Shown: piece after piece, positions 7,438 through 16,214 of the stretch | How the letters are laid out: each line of letters opens with the position of its first letter | How positions within the stretch are numbered: position 1 is the stretch's first letter | Source: Verrucomicrobiia bacterium | GTDB lineage: Bacteria; Verrucomicrobiota; Verrucomicrobiia; Palsa-1439 | Length of the DNA stretch: 64,000 nt | Direction of reading: 5' to 3' | Assembly: GCA_022072455.1 (NCBI GenBank) | Contig: JAJVHY010000020.1 | Coordinates: 1-64,000 of the forward strand | The notes under the pieces: generated by a model | Databases searched by the model: none | Told to the model about the DNA's origin: nothing | What the model saw: only the letters and a program-made list of their open reading frames with translations | Program-made: the position numbers and the translations under genes

Positions 7438-7466
7438 AGTTTAGGAGCAGTCGTCAAGTCTGCCAA
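7438..7466 (-). promoter_or_regulatory. Promoter of uxaE-uxaC
   Basis: On the minus strand TTGGCA (7466-7461), 17-bp spacer, TAAACT (7443-7438); 10 nt separate the -10 from the ATG. Confidence 0.5.
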
Positions 7467-7476
7467 GTCGAATCCA

Positions 7477-7506
7477 TTGCTCGACAATCGTCTCGCCGCC
7501 GATAAG
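7477..7506 (+). promoter_or_regulatory. Weak promoter candidate of mtnP
   Basis: TTGCTC (7477-7482), 18-bp spacer, GATAAG (7501-7506), 9 nt before the mtnP ATG. Back-to-back with the uxaE promoter. The match to consensus is modest. Confidence 0.35.
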
Positions 7507-7515
7507 AATGGCGGC

Positions 7516-8373
7516 ATGAAAACCGGCATCATTGGCGGCAGCGGGTTGTATGCAATGAACTGTTTGGAGCGAAAACGCTGGGTCACGGTCCCGACACCGT
7601 TCGGCAAACCGTCCGACCAGTTTCTCACCGGCCAGATTGGCGGACGGGACGTGGTGTTTCTCCCGCGCCATGGGCGTGGGCATCGCCTCTTGCCGAGCGA
7701 TTTGAATCATCGCGCCAACGTTTACGGGATGAAAAAACTCGGCGTGTCGCGAATCATCAGCGTCAGCGCAGTCGGGTCATTGAAGGAAGATTACCGGCCG
7801 ACAGACATTGTGGTGATTGATCAGTTTTTTGATCGCACGAAGCGGAGCATGGATTTCACCTACTTCGGCAATGGCATTGTCGGGCATGTGGCGTTTGCGG
7901 ATCCAGTCTGCGCGACGCTGCGAAAGACTTTGATCAACTCCGGCCAAACTGCCGGCGCGGTAATCCATGACGGCGGCACCTACGTCAACATGGAAGGCCC
8001 AGCCTTCTCAACACGCGCGGAATCGCATTTTCACCGCCAGATGGGTTTTGACGTAATCGGGATGACGAACCTCGGTGAAGCCCGCTGTGCCCGCGAAGCC
8101 GAGATCTGTTATGCAACGCTGGCGATGGTGACCGACTATGATTGTTGGCACGAGTCCGAGGAGGCGGTCACGGTCGAGATGGTCATCGCCTGTCTCCAGA
8201 AGAACGCCAAGATGGCACAGGAAATTATTCGCCTGACTGTCGGCGCCTTGGATACCGGCGCGGATTGCCCGTGTCAGCATGCCTTGGCCACGGCCATCAT
8301 GACCCAACCAAGCGCGCTGAAGCCGGCACTGAAGAAGAAGCTGAAGCTGTTGATCGGAAAGTACGTGAAGTAG
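7516..8373 (+). CDS. mtnP: S-methyl-5'-thioadenosine phosphorylase
   Basis: A 285-residue purine nucleoside phosphorylase-family enzyme that splits methylthioadenosine into adenine and methylthioribose-1-phosphate in the methionine salvage pathway. The N-terminal IGGSGLY, the phosphate-site PRHGRGHRLLPSDLNHRANV, YVNMEGPAFSTRAES and VTDYDCWHE are all family signatures; the TDYD acidic pair favours 6-aminopurines, so MTAP rather than inosine/guanosine phosphorylase. The usual NMPEA is NLGEA here. The ATG at 7516 fits both the homology and the upstream promoter candidate. It ends back to back with a membrane protein gene. Confidence 0.92.
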   Translation: MKTGIIGGSGLYAMNCLERKRWVTVPTPFGKPSDQFLTGQIGGRDVVFLPRHGRGHRLLPSDLNHRANVYGMKKLGVSRIISVSAVGSLKEDYRPTDIVVIDQFFDRTKRSMDFTYFGNGIVGHVAFADPVCATLRKTLINSGQTAGAVIHDGGTYVNMEGPAFSTRAESHFHRQMGFDVIGMTNLGEARCAREAEICYATLAMVTDYDCWHESEEAVTVEMVIACLQKNAKMAQEIIRLTVGALDTGADCPCQHALATAIMTQPSALKPALKKKLKLLIGKYVK

Positions 8374-8751
8374 CTAAAACGGCGATTCCTGCCGGGCGCG
8401 GCGCCGGAGGCGGTGGCGGGCGTGACGCATACTCATGTTGTGATGCCGCGACCGCTTGCACAGCCGGCGCGCTTCCAAGTGCAGGAAAAATGCCCGCAAC
8501 AGCAAATCGAAGGCAATCATCCCGCCGGCGACTATCAGCGCCCGAAGCCACCCTTGCAGATTGACGATAAAAAACACCGTCGCGGTCAGAAACATCACCG
8601 CCAAGAAATCCAACGAGCGGATGATGAAGAAGTGCCGGATAAACCCCGGCCGGCGTTCTTCCGGGCGGTACCAGACCCACCGCACCATCAGTTTCAACAG
8701 GCAGAAACCGATCCCGCAGACCAGCGCATAAATATTGACATCAGCCGACAC
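8374..8751 (-). CDS. Small membrane protein, unknown
   Basis: A 125-residue protein with three hydrophobic segments (around IYALVCGIGFCLLKLMV, FLAVMFLTATVFFIVNL and ALIVAGGMIAFDLLLRAFF) and a very basic C-terminal tail rich in Arg and His. The GTG at 8751 is chosen because a promoter with TTGACT and AAAACT ends 9 nt before it; the longer open frame upstream would overlap the divergent kinase gene. No family recognised. It is divergent from the kinase operon and convergent with mtnP. Confidence 0.6.
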   Translation of the reverse strand: MSADVNIYALVCGIGFCLLKLMVRWVWYRPEERRPGFIRHFFIIRSLDFLAVMFLTATVFFIVNLQGWLRALIVAGGMIAFDLLLRAFFLHLEARRLCKRSRHHNMSMRHARHRLRRRARQESPF

Positions 8752-8760
8752 GCTGGGAGG

Positions 8761-8789
8761 AGTTTTCGACCGCGCCCTTGAAAAGTCAA
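8761..8789 (-). promoter_or_regulatory. Promoter of small membrane protein gene
   Basis: Minus strand TTGACT (8789-8784), 17-bp spacer, AAAACT (8766-8761), 9 nt before the GTG start. Confidence 0.45.
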
Positions 8790-8809
8790 GCGTCCACGGG
8801 CATTGACCA

Positions 8810-8838
8810 TTGTCAAACTGAACCGTCTCCGGTACGAT
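8810..8838 (+). promoter_or_regulatory. Promoter of kinase-LDT-accA operon
   Basis: TTGTCA (8810-8815), 17-bp spacer, TACGAT (8833-8838), 10 nt before the ATG. Confidence 0.55.
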
Positions 8839-8848
8839 TCCGCCACTC

Positions 8849-9652
8849 ATGGTCGGCAGCACTTTCGCAAATTTCACAATCCTCGAACGCCTCGCCCACG
8901 GTGGCATGGCGGAAATATACCTTGTCGTTGACGGCAGCGGCCAACGTTCGGTCCTGCGCGTGTTGCTACCCCAATACCGGTTTGACTGGACTCACAGCCG
9001 CCGCTTCCGCACGGGTTGTGAAGTCACCAGCCGGCTCAACCACCCCAACGTCGCCCGCTGCACCGAATGCGGCAAATTCCGCGGGCGCCGGTATTGCATT
9101 CTCGAATACGTGGAGGGCGCCAACCTCAAGGAGTGCATCCTCCGCAACGATCCCCAACTGCGCGCCAACCAGATGAAACTGCTTACCGGCCTCGCCGCCG
9201 GCCTCGCCCACATCCACGAACGCGGCTTCCTCCACCTCGATTTCAAACCGGAAAACGTCCTCATCTCCCGCAGCTACGACCCCAAAATCATTGATTTCGA
9301 CCTCGCCATCCCGCGCCCGGCCACCCCGAAAAAAGTCGCCAAACTTTCCGGCACTCCGACCTATCTCGCCCCCGAACAACTCATGCGTCAGCCCGTGGAT
9401 GAACGCGCCGACATTTTCGCCTATGGCCTCACCGTCTACGAAATGCTGAGCGGCAAAAAACCCATCACCGGCAACACCCGCGACGAAGTCCTCCAGAAAT
9501 ACGCCGACTTCAACCAACACCTCAAACCCCTCCGCACCCACGTCCCCACCATTCCGCCGGTCATTGAGCGCGTCGTCCTCAAATGTCTTGAAAAGGACGT
9601 GGCCCGTCGTTACCCTTCCATGAGTCTGGTCGTACGCGACCTGCAATCATGA
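8849..9652 (+). CDS. Atypical Ser/Thr protein kinase, soluble
   Basis: A 267-residue protein that is almost only a Hanks-type kinase domain, without transmembrane or sensor domain. The glycine-rich loop (LAHGGMAEIYLV), the helix-C Glu58, Asp131, Lys133 and Asn136 of the catalytic loop (HLDFKPEN) and YLAPEQL are present. Departures are notable: the ATP-anchoring VAIK lysine is Arg37 (VLRVL), HRD reads HLD, and DFG reads DFD (149-151). It could be a weak kinase with altered ATP or metal binding, or a pseudokinase scaffold. Its stop overlaps the start of the L,D-transpeptidase gene (ATGA) and accA follows, so a role in envelope or lipid control is a reasonable inference. Confidence 0.85.
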   Translation: MVGSTFANFTILERLAHGGMAEIYLVVDGSGQRSVLRVLLPQYRFDWTHSRRFRTGCEVTSRLNHPNVARCTECGKFRGRRYCILEYVEGANLKECILRNDPQLRANQMKLLTGLAAGLAHIHERGFLHLDFKPENVLISRSYDPKIIDFDLAIPRPATPKKVAKLSGTPTYLAPEQLMRQPVDERADIFAYGLTVYEMLSGKKPITGNTRDEVLQKYADFNQHLKPLRTHVPTIPPVIERVVLKCLEKDVARRYPSMSLVVRDLQS

Positions 9653-10458
9653 ACGACTGGCTTTTCCTAGCACTCGTGGCGTTGCTGTTGATGGGTTGTG
9701 ATCGGACACCGACCACCACCACGCCTCCCGTTGCTCCGCCCGAACCGCCGACCGCCATCGCGCCACCGCCACCTGCCCCGCCGGTGGACGACCGCCTCGC
9801 GCAAGCACTCGCCCTGAAACGCGACGGCAAACTCGCCGACGCCCGCGCACTCCTGCAAGAAATCGCCACTGACGACGCCTACCAGTTGCTCAACGACATC
9901 AACACCCAAATCGTCATGACGGCCACCCCCGCCCCGCAAAAAGTTGACCACACCATCGTCACCGGCGACACCCTCGGCAAACTCGCCGCCAAATACGGCA
10001 CCACCATCGAACTCATCCAAAAAGCCAACAACCTAGCCGGCAACAAAATCCGCCTCGGCGACCGGCTCCGCATTTACCAAGGTCAATTCGCCGTCGAAGT
10101 CAGCAAAACCGCCAACACCCTCACCGTCACCGACGCCGGCAAGTACTTCAAACGCTACCGGGTCGGCACCGGTGAGTTCAGCAAAACCCCGACCGGCGAA
10201 TTCAAAATCACCACCCGCGTCGCCAACCCACCCTGGTACCGCGGCGACGGCAAAACCATTCCGTTTGGTGATCCTGAAAACATCCTCGGCACCCACTGGC
10301 TCGGCCTCGATGTCCGCGGCTATGGGCTACACGGCACCTGGGAGACGAATTCAATCGGCAAACAAGCCAGTGCCGGCTGCGTCCGTCTCCTCAACAACGA
10401 CATCGCCGAGCTCTACACCATCCTACCGGTCGGGACGCCGGTCCGCATTCACGACTAA
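9649..10458 (+). CDS. LysM/YkuD L,D-transpeptidase lipoprotein
   Basis: A 269-residue envelope enzyme. A lipoprotein signal ends in LLMGC (Cys17), followed by a Pro/Thr-rich linker. A LysM peptidoglycan-binding domain spans about residues 100-144 (HTIVTGDTLGKLAAKYG), then a YkuD domain about 150-268 with the catalytic HGTW and SAGCVRLLNND containing the nucleophilic Cys. Such enzymes form 3-3 cross-links in peptidoglycan or attach proteins to it. It is translationally coupled to the kinase upstream and 12 nt from accA downstream. Confidence 0.9.
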   Translation: MNDWLFLALVALLLMGCDRTPTTTTPPVAPPEPPTAIAPPPPAPPVDDRLAQALALKRDGKLADARALLQEIATDDAYQLLNDINTQIVMTATPAPQKVDHTIVTGDTLGKLAAKYGTTIELIQKANNLAGNKIRLGDRLRIYQGQFAVEVSKTANTLTVTDAGKYFKRYRVGTGEFSKTPTGEFKITTRVANPPWYRGDGKTIPFGDPENILGTHWLGLDVRGYGLHGTWETNSIGKQASAGCVRLLNNDIAELYTILPVGTPVRIHD

Positions 10459-10470
10459 CCGGAGAATCTT

Positions 10471-11481
10471 ATGCGCCTCTTTACCCTAGATTTCGAAAAA
10501 CCCATCGTCGATCTGGAGGAAACCATCGCGGAACTCCGCAAACAAGCCGACGAACAAAAAATTGACCTCTCCGCCCAAATCAAAGCCATCGAAGAAAAAC
10601 TGGAGAAAACCCGGAAAGAAGTCTTCACCAATCTCACCCCGTGGCAACGCGTCCAACTCGCCCGGCATCCCAAACGACCGTACATGCTCGACTTCCTCCA
10701 ACGAATCGCCACCGATTTCACCGAGCTCCATGGCGACCGGCGTTTCGGTGATGACCACGCCATCATCGGCGGTCTCGCCACCATCGACGGCCAACGCGTC
10801 ATGGTCATCGGCCAACAAAAGGGGCGTGACACCAAAGAAAACCTGATGCGCAACTTCGGCAGCCCCCACCCCGAAGGCTACCGGAAAGCCCTGCGCCTGA
10901 TGCAACTCGCCGAGAAATTCGACCTGCCGGTGATCTGCTTCATTGACACCCCCGGCGCCTACCCTGGCGTCGGCGCCGAAGAACGCCACATCGCCGAAGC
11001 CATTGCCGTCAACCTCCGCGAAATGATGGTTCTTAAAACCCCCATGATCGCCATCGTCATCGGCGAAGGCGGCAGTGGCGGCGCGCTCGGCATCGGCGTC
11101 TGCGACCGCGTCCTCATCATGGAGAACGCCTATTATTCCGTCATCTCCCCCGAAGGTTGCGCCGCGATTCTCTGGAAAGACCGCGCCGCCGCCTCCCAAG
11201 CCGCCGCCGCTCTGAAGATCAGCGCAAAAGACCTCCTCGAACTCGACATCGTGGACGAAGTCATCCCCGAACCCCTCGGCGGCGCCCAAAAAGATTACGA
11301 CGCCACTGCTGCGACCTTGAAGAAAGCCATTCTCAAACACCTCGACAAACTCATGGACGTTAAAATGTCCGAGCTGTTGGAGAACCGCTACAAGAAGTTC
11401 CGCAAAATGGGCGTCGTCGCCAAAGCCGAGCCGAAGAAACGCGGGAAGAAAGCCGCCCTACCGGTCGCGCAGACCACCTGA
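10471..11481 (+). CDS. accA: Acetyl-CoA carboxylase carboxyltransferase alpha subunit
   Basis: A 336-residue subunit of the carboxyltransferase that, with AccD, makes malonyl-CoA for fatty acid synthesis. The sequence is canonical: N-terminal coiled coil, LTPWQRVQLARHPKRPY, FTELHGDRRFGDD, IDTPGAYPGVGAEERHIAEA and IGEGGSGGALGIGV. A Shine-Dalgarno-like CGGAGAA precedes the ATG. The C-terminus has a short Lys-rich extension. It is last in the kinase/L,D-transpeptidase operon, an unusual neighbourhood for this housekeeping gene. The 138 nt after it, up to the convergent lipoprotein gene, show nothing recognisable. Confidence 0.96.
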   Translation: MRLFTLDFEKPIVDLEETIAELRKQADEQKIDLSAQIKAIEEKLEKTRKEVFTNLTPWQRVQLARHPKRPYMLDFLQRIATDFTELHGDRRFGDDHAIIGGLATIDGQRVMVIGQQKGRDTKENLMRNFGSPHPEGYRKALRLMQLAEKFDLPVICFIDTPGAYPGVGAEERHIAEAIAVNLREMMVLKTPMIAIVIGEGGSGGALGIGVCDRVLIMENAYYSVISPEGCAAILWKDRAAASQAAAALKISAKDLLELDIVDEVIPEPLGGAQKDYDATAATLKKAILKHLDKLMDVKMSELLENRYKKFRKMGVVAKAEPKKRGKKAALPVAQTT

Positions 11482-11619
11482 GCATTGCACTGTTGGCGTT
11501 TGCGCCTCCGGGGCGAGAAAATATCTGTCGTTGCTGGCCAGCAGGTTCCTGATATTGCTTGGCGACGAAAGCGGTTAGTTCATCCGCGCCGTTGTCAGCT
11601 TCTGCTCCATTGCAATCGC

Positions 11620-12159
11620 CTATTTCTTCGGCTTCTCCTTCTGGCCTGTCAGCGCGGCGGCAACGCCATCGGCGAAGGCGTTCTCAATATCGGCCATCGA
11701 GACCGAGGCGCCATACATCCCGCCCCAAGCAAAGGTTTTGTTAATCCGGAACTCCCCGACTTTCGTGTGCACTGGCTCCTCGAAGAGGTTGACCACACCG
11801 TCAATGTGCATCTGCCCCAGTCCTGCTAACATGGCGCGAGCAAAGGCATTCCCTTCGTCGTAATTCGTCAAGCGAATGGCGACCTCGAAGCTTTTCCGCT
11901 CGCGGATCGGCGAATTGGCAGCTTGCCGCGTCGCGACGGCCTCCTTGATCTTGTCTGCCAGTCGCACTTGCGCGGCGTCAGAAATCTTAACCTTTGCATC
12001 CATCTCGATTTTGACATTCGTTTCATCCTTCGCCGCGATCAGGGACGCCGGTGGGATTGGTTGAGTGAACTTTGCTCGTGGTGCCGTCGAGGCGCACCCG
12101 ATAACGCTGAGCGAAAACAACAACATCAGTGCACACTGGACCAGGTTTCTTGTCTTCAT
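11620..12159 (-). CDS. Lipoprotein, DUF4410-like
   Basis: A 179-residue lipoprotein: a charged N-terminus, hydrophobic stretch and lipobox SVIGC. The mature part contains RLTNYDEGNAFARAMLAGLG, then FAWGGMYGAS and a C-terminal helix with FADGVAAAL, the layout I associate with DUF4410 proteins, whose function is unknown. It is the last gene of a five-gene minus-strand operon with two further lipoproteins. AGGA lies before its ATG. The family assignment is from memory of the pattern only. Confidence 0.75.
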   Translation of the reverse strand: MKTRNLVQCALMLLFSLSVIGCASTAPRAKFTQPIPPASLIAAKDETNVKIEMDAKVKISDAAQVRLADKIKEAVATRQAANSPIRERKSFEVAIRLTNYDEGNAFARAMLAGLGQMHIDGVVNLFEEPVHTKVGEFRINKTFAWGGMYGASVSMADIENAFADGVAAALTGQKEKPKK

Positions 12160-12185
12160 GTTTTCCTGTCGGTTGTGGTTGGCGG

Positions 12186-12986
12186 CTACTGGCTCACCGC
12201 TCTTGCTGTATCCTTATTTAGCGCAGTGCCGATCTGCTGAATCATGTCGTTGACGCCGATGCGGAGGCAGTTGTCGGCGTTCATCAAGACACCTTGGGGG
12301 TAGGCGTGACTGAAATGACCAACGAAATTGGTTTTCACGTTGATCGTGTTTTGCCAAAGGATGTCGCCGGTGCCGGATTTTTTGAGCGTCATATCACCCA
12401 AGGTGACCGCGGCATCCACCTCGGATTTTGCGCCGGCAGTCACCCCCGCGCCAATCCCATTGAAGACGAGAATCCCGAGCGGCATCGTGAAAATTCCAAT
12501 TATGCCAAATGTCAAAACCGTAGATTCAGCGCCTTTGTTCACTCGTCCGCGAGCGTAGTATTCTGCCAGCGTTCCGGTCAGTTCCATATCGGCAGCCTTC
12601 GGACTATTCTGTCCGATGACGTCACTGAACATTCCGCTCTTGCGCAGATGCTCAATGACCATCTTGGTGGCACTCGGCGCAATTTCCTTTTTCTCATAGT
12701 AATCACGACTGTTCAGTCGATAGGTGAAGTCGCCTTCCTTCACTTCCTTCTGCGTGAGCGGTGTCGACTGATCGTCAAATGGCAGCACCCGCAGTATCCC
12801 GCCAACCGGTGGGCCTTGCCACTTATCGTTTTTCTTGAGGGGATAGCGCACGCTGTAACCAGCACAACCGACACTCAGGGCCACGACAATCGCCGTTAGC
12901 GCAAGGGTAAAGCTTGTTTGGACGCTGGTTTTCTTTTGAGAACGACTTGCCAATGAGGTGCGACACTTATCGTTCGCTCGGATCAT
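12186..12986 (-). CDS. Lipoprotein of unknown function
   Basis: A 266-residue protein with a long basic N-terminal region and the lipobox LSVGC near residue 41. The mature part begins with an aromatic segment (VRYPLKKNDKWQG) and LRVLPFDDQS, reminiscent of lipoproteins that assemble at the outer membrane. A glycine-rich hydrophobic stretch in the middle (TFGIIGIFTMPLGILVFNGIG) may contact membrane. No family recognised. Neighbours on both sides are lipoproteins in the same orientation, so the three may form one complex. Confidence 0.75.
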   Translation of the reverse strand: MIRANDKCRTSLASRSQKKTSVQTSFTLALTAIVVALSVGCAGYSVRYPLKKNDKWQGPPVGGILRVLPFDDQSTPLTQKEVKEGDFTYRLNSRDYYEKKEIAPSATKMVIEHLRKSGMFSDVIGQNSPKAADMELTGTLAEYYARGRVNKGAESTVLTFGIIGIFTMPLGILVFNGIGAGVTAGAKSEVDAAVTLGDMTLKKSGTGDILWQNTINVKTNFVGHFSHAYPQGVLMNADNCLRIGVNDMIQQIGTALNKDTARAVSQ

Positions 12987-13046
12987 GGGTCTCCTTGTGT
13001 AGGGTTGGGTTTACGAATCCTGAAATTTGGACTGTCATCAATTCGG

Positions 13047-13811
13047 TCAGAACATTGGTGGGTTACCGCCAAGTTGGAATCCCTCCACTGGCAGAAGACC
13101 AGCGAAGTAAAAATCGATTCCGTTCCGTTGGATTTTGGTGAACTTGCCCGATTTATTAATCCGGACGACAATTTCCTGCGCGATGTAGTCGGCGAGCGGA
13201 ACTTCGGCTTTGTTCAGCAACAACGTGGTAACGTTGTCGTCGTACTGAATGTGAAAAAATGCTCCGACGAGTGCGGGTGTCGTCCAGAAAAACCAGCCCG
13301 CGCCCTCCACCCAAGTTCGGTTGATATCCGCGTGACGGACGTTCAGGTTCAGCGGCACCGTGAACTGGTCAATCTGCTCGCCATTGACCGACTTAACGAG
13401 CGAGACAGTCACGTCAAACTTCACGGTGTACACATACCCGTTCCACGCGGGAGTAAAGATGAGAAACCCAGGCCAGGAAATCAGGAAATTGACTCCGGAG
13501 CCATAATACTGCGGTTTGACATCGATATTCGCGATAATGTCCACCGGCTTCGCCCCAGCCGGCGCATACGGAAACACCGTTTCGGCGGAATACCTGGCCA
13601 ATTCTTGTGTCACGGCCCGGATGATTCGCCGGCTATCAAAATCGCCACTCGTCGTGGTGATCCCCACCACCGCGGGCTTCAGCAGGGGCTGGTTCGTGAC
13701 ATTTCGGTAAGCGTTCAGATTCTTGACCTCCAGATTATGGGCACAGCCCACGACGCTTAACGCCAGAAGTCCGACGACTGCAGATTTCAACAACTGCCTC
13801 ACGGTTCGCAT
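13047..13811 (-). CDS. Lipoprotein of unknown function
   Basis: A 254-residue lipoprotein with lipobox SVVGC at about residue 23 and a strong Shine-Dalgarno (AAGGAGA). The mature part has short beta-strand-like segments, a conserved-looking VVGITTTSGDFDSRRIIRAV and a hydrophobic stretch WPGFLIFTPAWNGYVY. It ends in a Gly/Pro-rich tail. Like its downstream neighbour it has the feel of an outer-membrane-associated assembly factor, but I can name no family. Confidence 0.75.
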   Translation of the reverse strand: MRTVRQLLKSAVVGLLALSVVGCAHNLEVKNLNAYRNVTNQPLLKPAVVGITTTSGDFDSRRIIRAVTQELARYSAETVFPYAPAGAKPVDIIANIDVKPQYYGSGVNFLISWPGFLIFTPAWNGYVYTVKFDVTVSLVKSVNGEQIDQFTVPLNLNVRHADINRTWVEGAGWFFWTTPALVGAFFHIQYDDNVTTLLLNKAEVPLADYIAQEIVVRINKSGKFTKIQRNGIDFYFAGLLPVEGFQLGGNPPMF

Positions 13812-13853
13812 GGTGTATTTTCTCCTTGGTTGATTTTGTTGAGCCGCAGTTGT

Positions 13854-14642
13854 TCAGGGAGTCACGGTGAGTTTCTGCCCGAGGATCTTTCCTGACAGGG
13901 CGTCGATGCCGAAATCGGCGCCGCTAACGACTGCTTTTATCTTCGCGCCACTGCTCAACGACGACGTTTTGTCACCGGATGCCGAAATGCCGGTCGTGTC
14001 GGTACTCGCATTGTATTTGGTCTTGGCAGTCATTTGCAGGGTCTCGGCGTTCGACAACCGGACGGAAGCCGTGATGAGTTCAGCGCCATCAGTCGGGACA
14101 TTCAAGGTCAACACCCAGGAGCCGTTCATCCCGGCAGGCAAATCCAACGTGGCCTCACCCGGCGCACTCGAAGCACAGCCGTAACCACTGACACAGGCTT
14201 TCCCGCGGACGGTGCCAACGAGCATGAGCGTCTGGCAGTCAGCTTGTCCAGTAAACGCACCTGACCCCGTAAAATCGTAGGTGTCGCCGCCGTAATATGC
14301 CGAGCCGGTCAAATTCAATTTGAAGGTCGCGAACCCGTCTGATTTGACACTACCAGCGACAGTGGCGTGAAAATCGAAATCAACTCCAGAGTAGTAAGCT
14401 GAACCACTGCCGGTACCGGTGAATTTCCCTTTCCCATCCTGAGCAAGGACCATATCAAGGCAAATGTCGTCGAGCGCGCCACCGTATTCGCAATATTCGG
14501 AATGTCCGGAAATATCCCAAACACCTTGGTCACAGGGCAACGCATAGGGGTAAATGCCAGCCGGCAAGGGTTCTGCCAGGCAGAACTGACACCACGCTGT
14601 TGCGACCATGAATATCCCGCTGAGTTTCAGGCTGCGTTGCAT
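13854..14642 (-). CDS. Secreted beta-rich protein, unknown
   Basis: A 262-residue exported protein; the signal peptide ends near CLAEPLP and a clear GGAGG precedes the ATG. The mature protein begins with a Cys-rich stretch (several Cys before residue 70) and continues as Gly/Ser/Thr/Tyr-rich strands with repeated GSAYYSG / GSAYYGG motifs, which suggests a beta-sandwich or solenoid. It starts 3 nt after the HEAT-repeat gene and is followed by three lipoprotein genes. No family recognised. Confidence 0.75.
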   Translation of the reverse strand: MQRSLKLSGIFMVATAWCQFCLAEPLPAGIYPYALPCDQGVWDISGHSEYCEYGGALDDICLDMVLAQDGKGKFTGTGSGSAYYSGVDFDFHATVAGSVKSDGFATFKLNLTGSAYYGGDTYDFTGSGAFTGQADCQTLMLVGTVRGKACVSGYGCASSAPGEATLDLPAGMNGSWVLTLNVPTDGAELITASVRLSNAETLQMTAKTKYNASTDTTGISASGDKTSSLSSGAKIKAVVSGADFGIDALSGKILGQKLTVTP

Positions 14643-14644
14643 AC

Positions 14645-16153
14645 TTATCCTCCGGTGGTTTTGGTGTTGATTGCGATGGGGACGCCGACTCCAAGCCGGT
14701 CAATTCCGCCACGGGCAGCGGCAGCCACCCGGTCATCGGTGGAATTGGCGGCAATCGTTTGAAGAGCTTGTGTTGCTCCGCCGGTCTTGGCCTGCCGTAA
14801 GGCAATCACCGCTTGGAGCCGTTGGGAAAGTGCGGCAGCGGAGAGCGCGGTATCCGCCAGAAGCGGCACGGCGATTCGATCAAACTCAATTCCCAATGCG
14901 GAATCGCGCGACAGCCGGCACTGGTTAGCCCAGAGGCCATACCCCGCAACTTGCGCCGGTAGATCCGTCTCAGTCACAATCCGGCCAAGCACTGCTTGGA
15001 CATCAATTGCGCCGAACTGATTCAGTGCTTGGTAGAGCCGCAAGCGAACATCCGACTCCTCCTCCACCGTCAAACGCGCCACCAAAGTGTTCGCGGCACC
15101 GGCGCCATCCTCGGCTGTCGCAATTGACCAGATCGCTGCGGCGCGCACATCGGGATCCTGATCGTCCACATACGGAAGCAGAAATGCCGTCACGGGATAG
15201 GTTGCCCCCTCGAAAGCCTGAACCGCGACCACCCGCATTTCCGCCGCTGTGTTCGGCGAGCGAAGGTACGACTCGAAGAATCGCTGCGTCTGTTCCAACG
15301 GACGTTGCCCCAGCGCTACTAGAATGTCCGACTGATCCCTTGCGCGCCCGGCAGTGCTCAGCGCGTCCTGCAAAATTACTGTCGCCGCTGGTGCGGGATT
15401 CCGCGCCAACGCTTGCAGCACTTCTTTCGTGGCACCGTCAGATTCGATTGCCTGCGCCAGCCGGGTCGTGAGCAGCTCAAGCACTGTCGCATCACCATAC
15501 GCTCCGAGCGATTGGAGCGCCCGCCGTTGCACAATCGCATCGGCGTCGCTCACCAAGGTCAAGACAACCTCGCGAGCCTCGAGAGTTCGACACTCTCCCA
15601 AAGCTTCCGCGACGAGTGCCCGCACAACAGTGTCCGGACTGGCCGCCGCTTCTTTCAAAATGGCCAAGCCAGTCTCACCAAAAGTTGTCGCCAGACGTTT
15701 GGCGCTGCGTAAGCGAACCACGCGCGGCTGGGTCGCATCGAGGAGGATGGTCTTCAGTTCCACCAAACTCGCCGGTGCCACCTGCCGGTCAGCAGCGCGG
15801 GTAAAGAGCCGACTGACCGCATCCGCCAAAAGATTGGGCAACTGCGCTTTGGCCGTTGTCCCCTCAGACCCCACGGGCGAACTCAGAGCTTTCGTACGCT
15901 CCGCCGTCATCGGAACCTGGCCGTTGACTGAAGAAGGCGAATCCTGTGAAGACGTTAAGGATAACCGGTGATAAACCGCAATCCCCAGCACCACGGCAAA
16001 ACTCAACAATCCAACCACGATCCCAACTGACCGGTGATTCTTGGGTTTGCTCCCAAACCTGGGGATTGAAAATAACTGCCAAAGACACCGGCAGGTCGTT
16101 CGCCGAGAATGGCTGTTAATTTGATTCCCCGTTCCGTCGTTTCCCATATCCAC
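14645..16153 (-). CDS. HEAT-repeat protein with single membrane anchor
   Basis: A 502-residue protein. The GTG at 16153 or the ATG at 16147 may be the start. A basic N-terminus is followed by one transmembrane helix (about residues 43-62, VGIVVGLLSFAVVLGIAVY), then a low-complexity linker and, from about residue 130, tandem helical HEAT-like repeats such as RALVAEALGECRTLEA and VRAAAIWSIATAEDG. The topology puts the repeat domain outside the cytoplasm. HEAT arrays usually serve as protein-binding scaffolds. It leads the operon of secreted protein and lipoproteins. Confidence 0.85.
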   Translation of the reverse strand: MDMGNDGTGNQINSHSRRTTCRCLWQLFSIPRFGSKPKNHRSVGIVVGLLSFAVVLGIAVYHRLSLTSSQDSPSSVNGQVPMTAERTKALSSPVGSEGTTAKAQLPNLLADAVSRLFTRAADRQVAPASLVELKTILLDATQPRVVRLRSAKRLATTFGETGLAILKEAAASPDTVVRALVAEALGECRTLEAREVVLTLVSDADAIVQRRALQSLGAYGDATVLELLTTRLAQAIESDGATKEVLQALARNPAPAATVILQDALSTAGRARDQSDILVALGQRPLEQTQRFFESYLRSPNTAAEMRVVAVQAFEGATYPVTAFLLPYVDDQDPDVRAAAIWSIATAEDGAGAANTLVARLTVEEESDVRLRLYQALNQFGAIDVQAVLGRIVTETDLPAQVAGYGLWANQCRLSRDSALGIEFDRIAVPLLADTALSAAALSQRLQAVIALRQAKTGGATQALQTIAANSTDDRVAAAARGGIDRLGVGVPIAINTKTTGG

Positions 16154-16214
16154 ACCAAAAAACGACTACATCGCTTGAACACTTCAGCGACTCACAAACG
16201 GGGCTAACGCGCGC

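Noticed and set aside
10486-11340. Long minus-strand ORF opposite accA
   Set aside because: It mirrors the accA frame, is rich in Gly/Asp/Val from GC-rich codons, and matches no family; typical antisense shadow. The same applies to frames opposite the kinase (8966-9646), hprK (46776-47837) and ptsI (48603-49946).
11482-11619. Terminator between accA and the convergent lipoprotein gene
   Set aside because: Only a 4-bp GGCG/CGCC stem without T-run was found; not enough to call.
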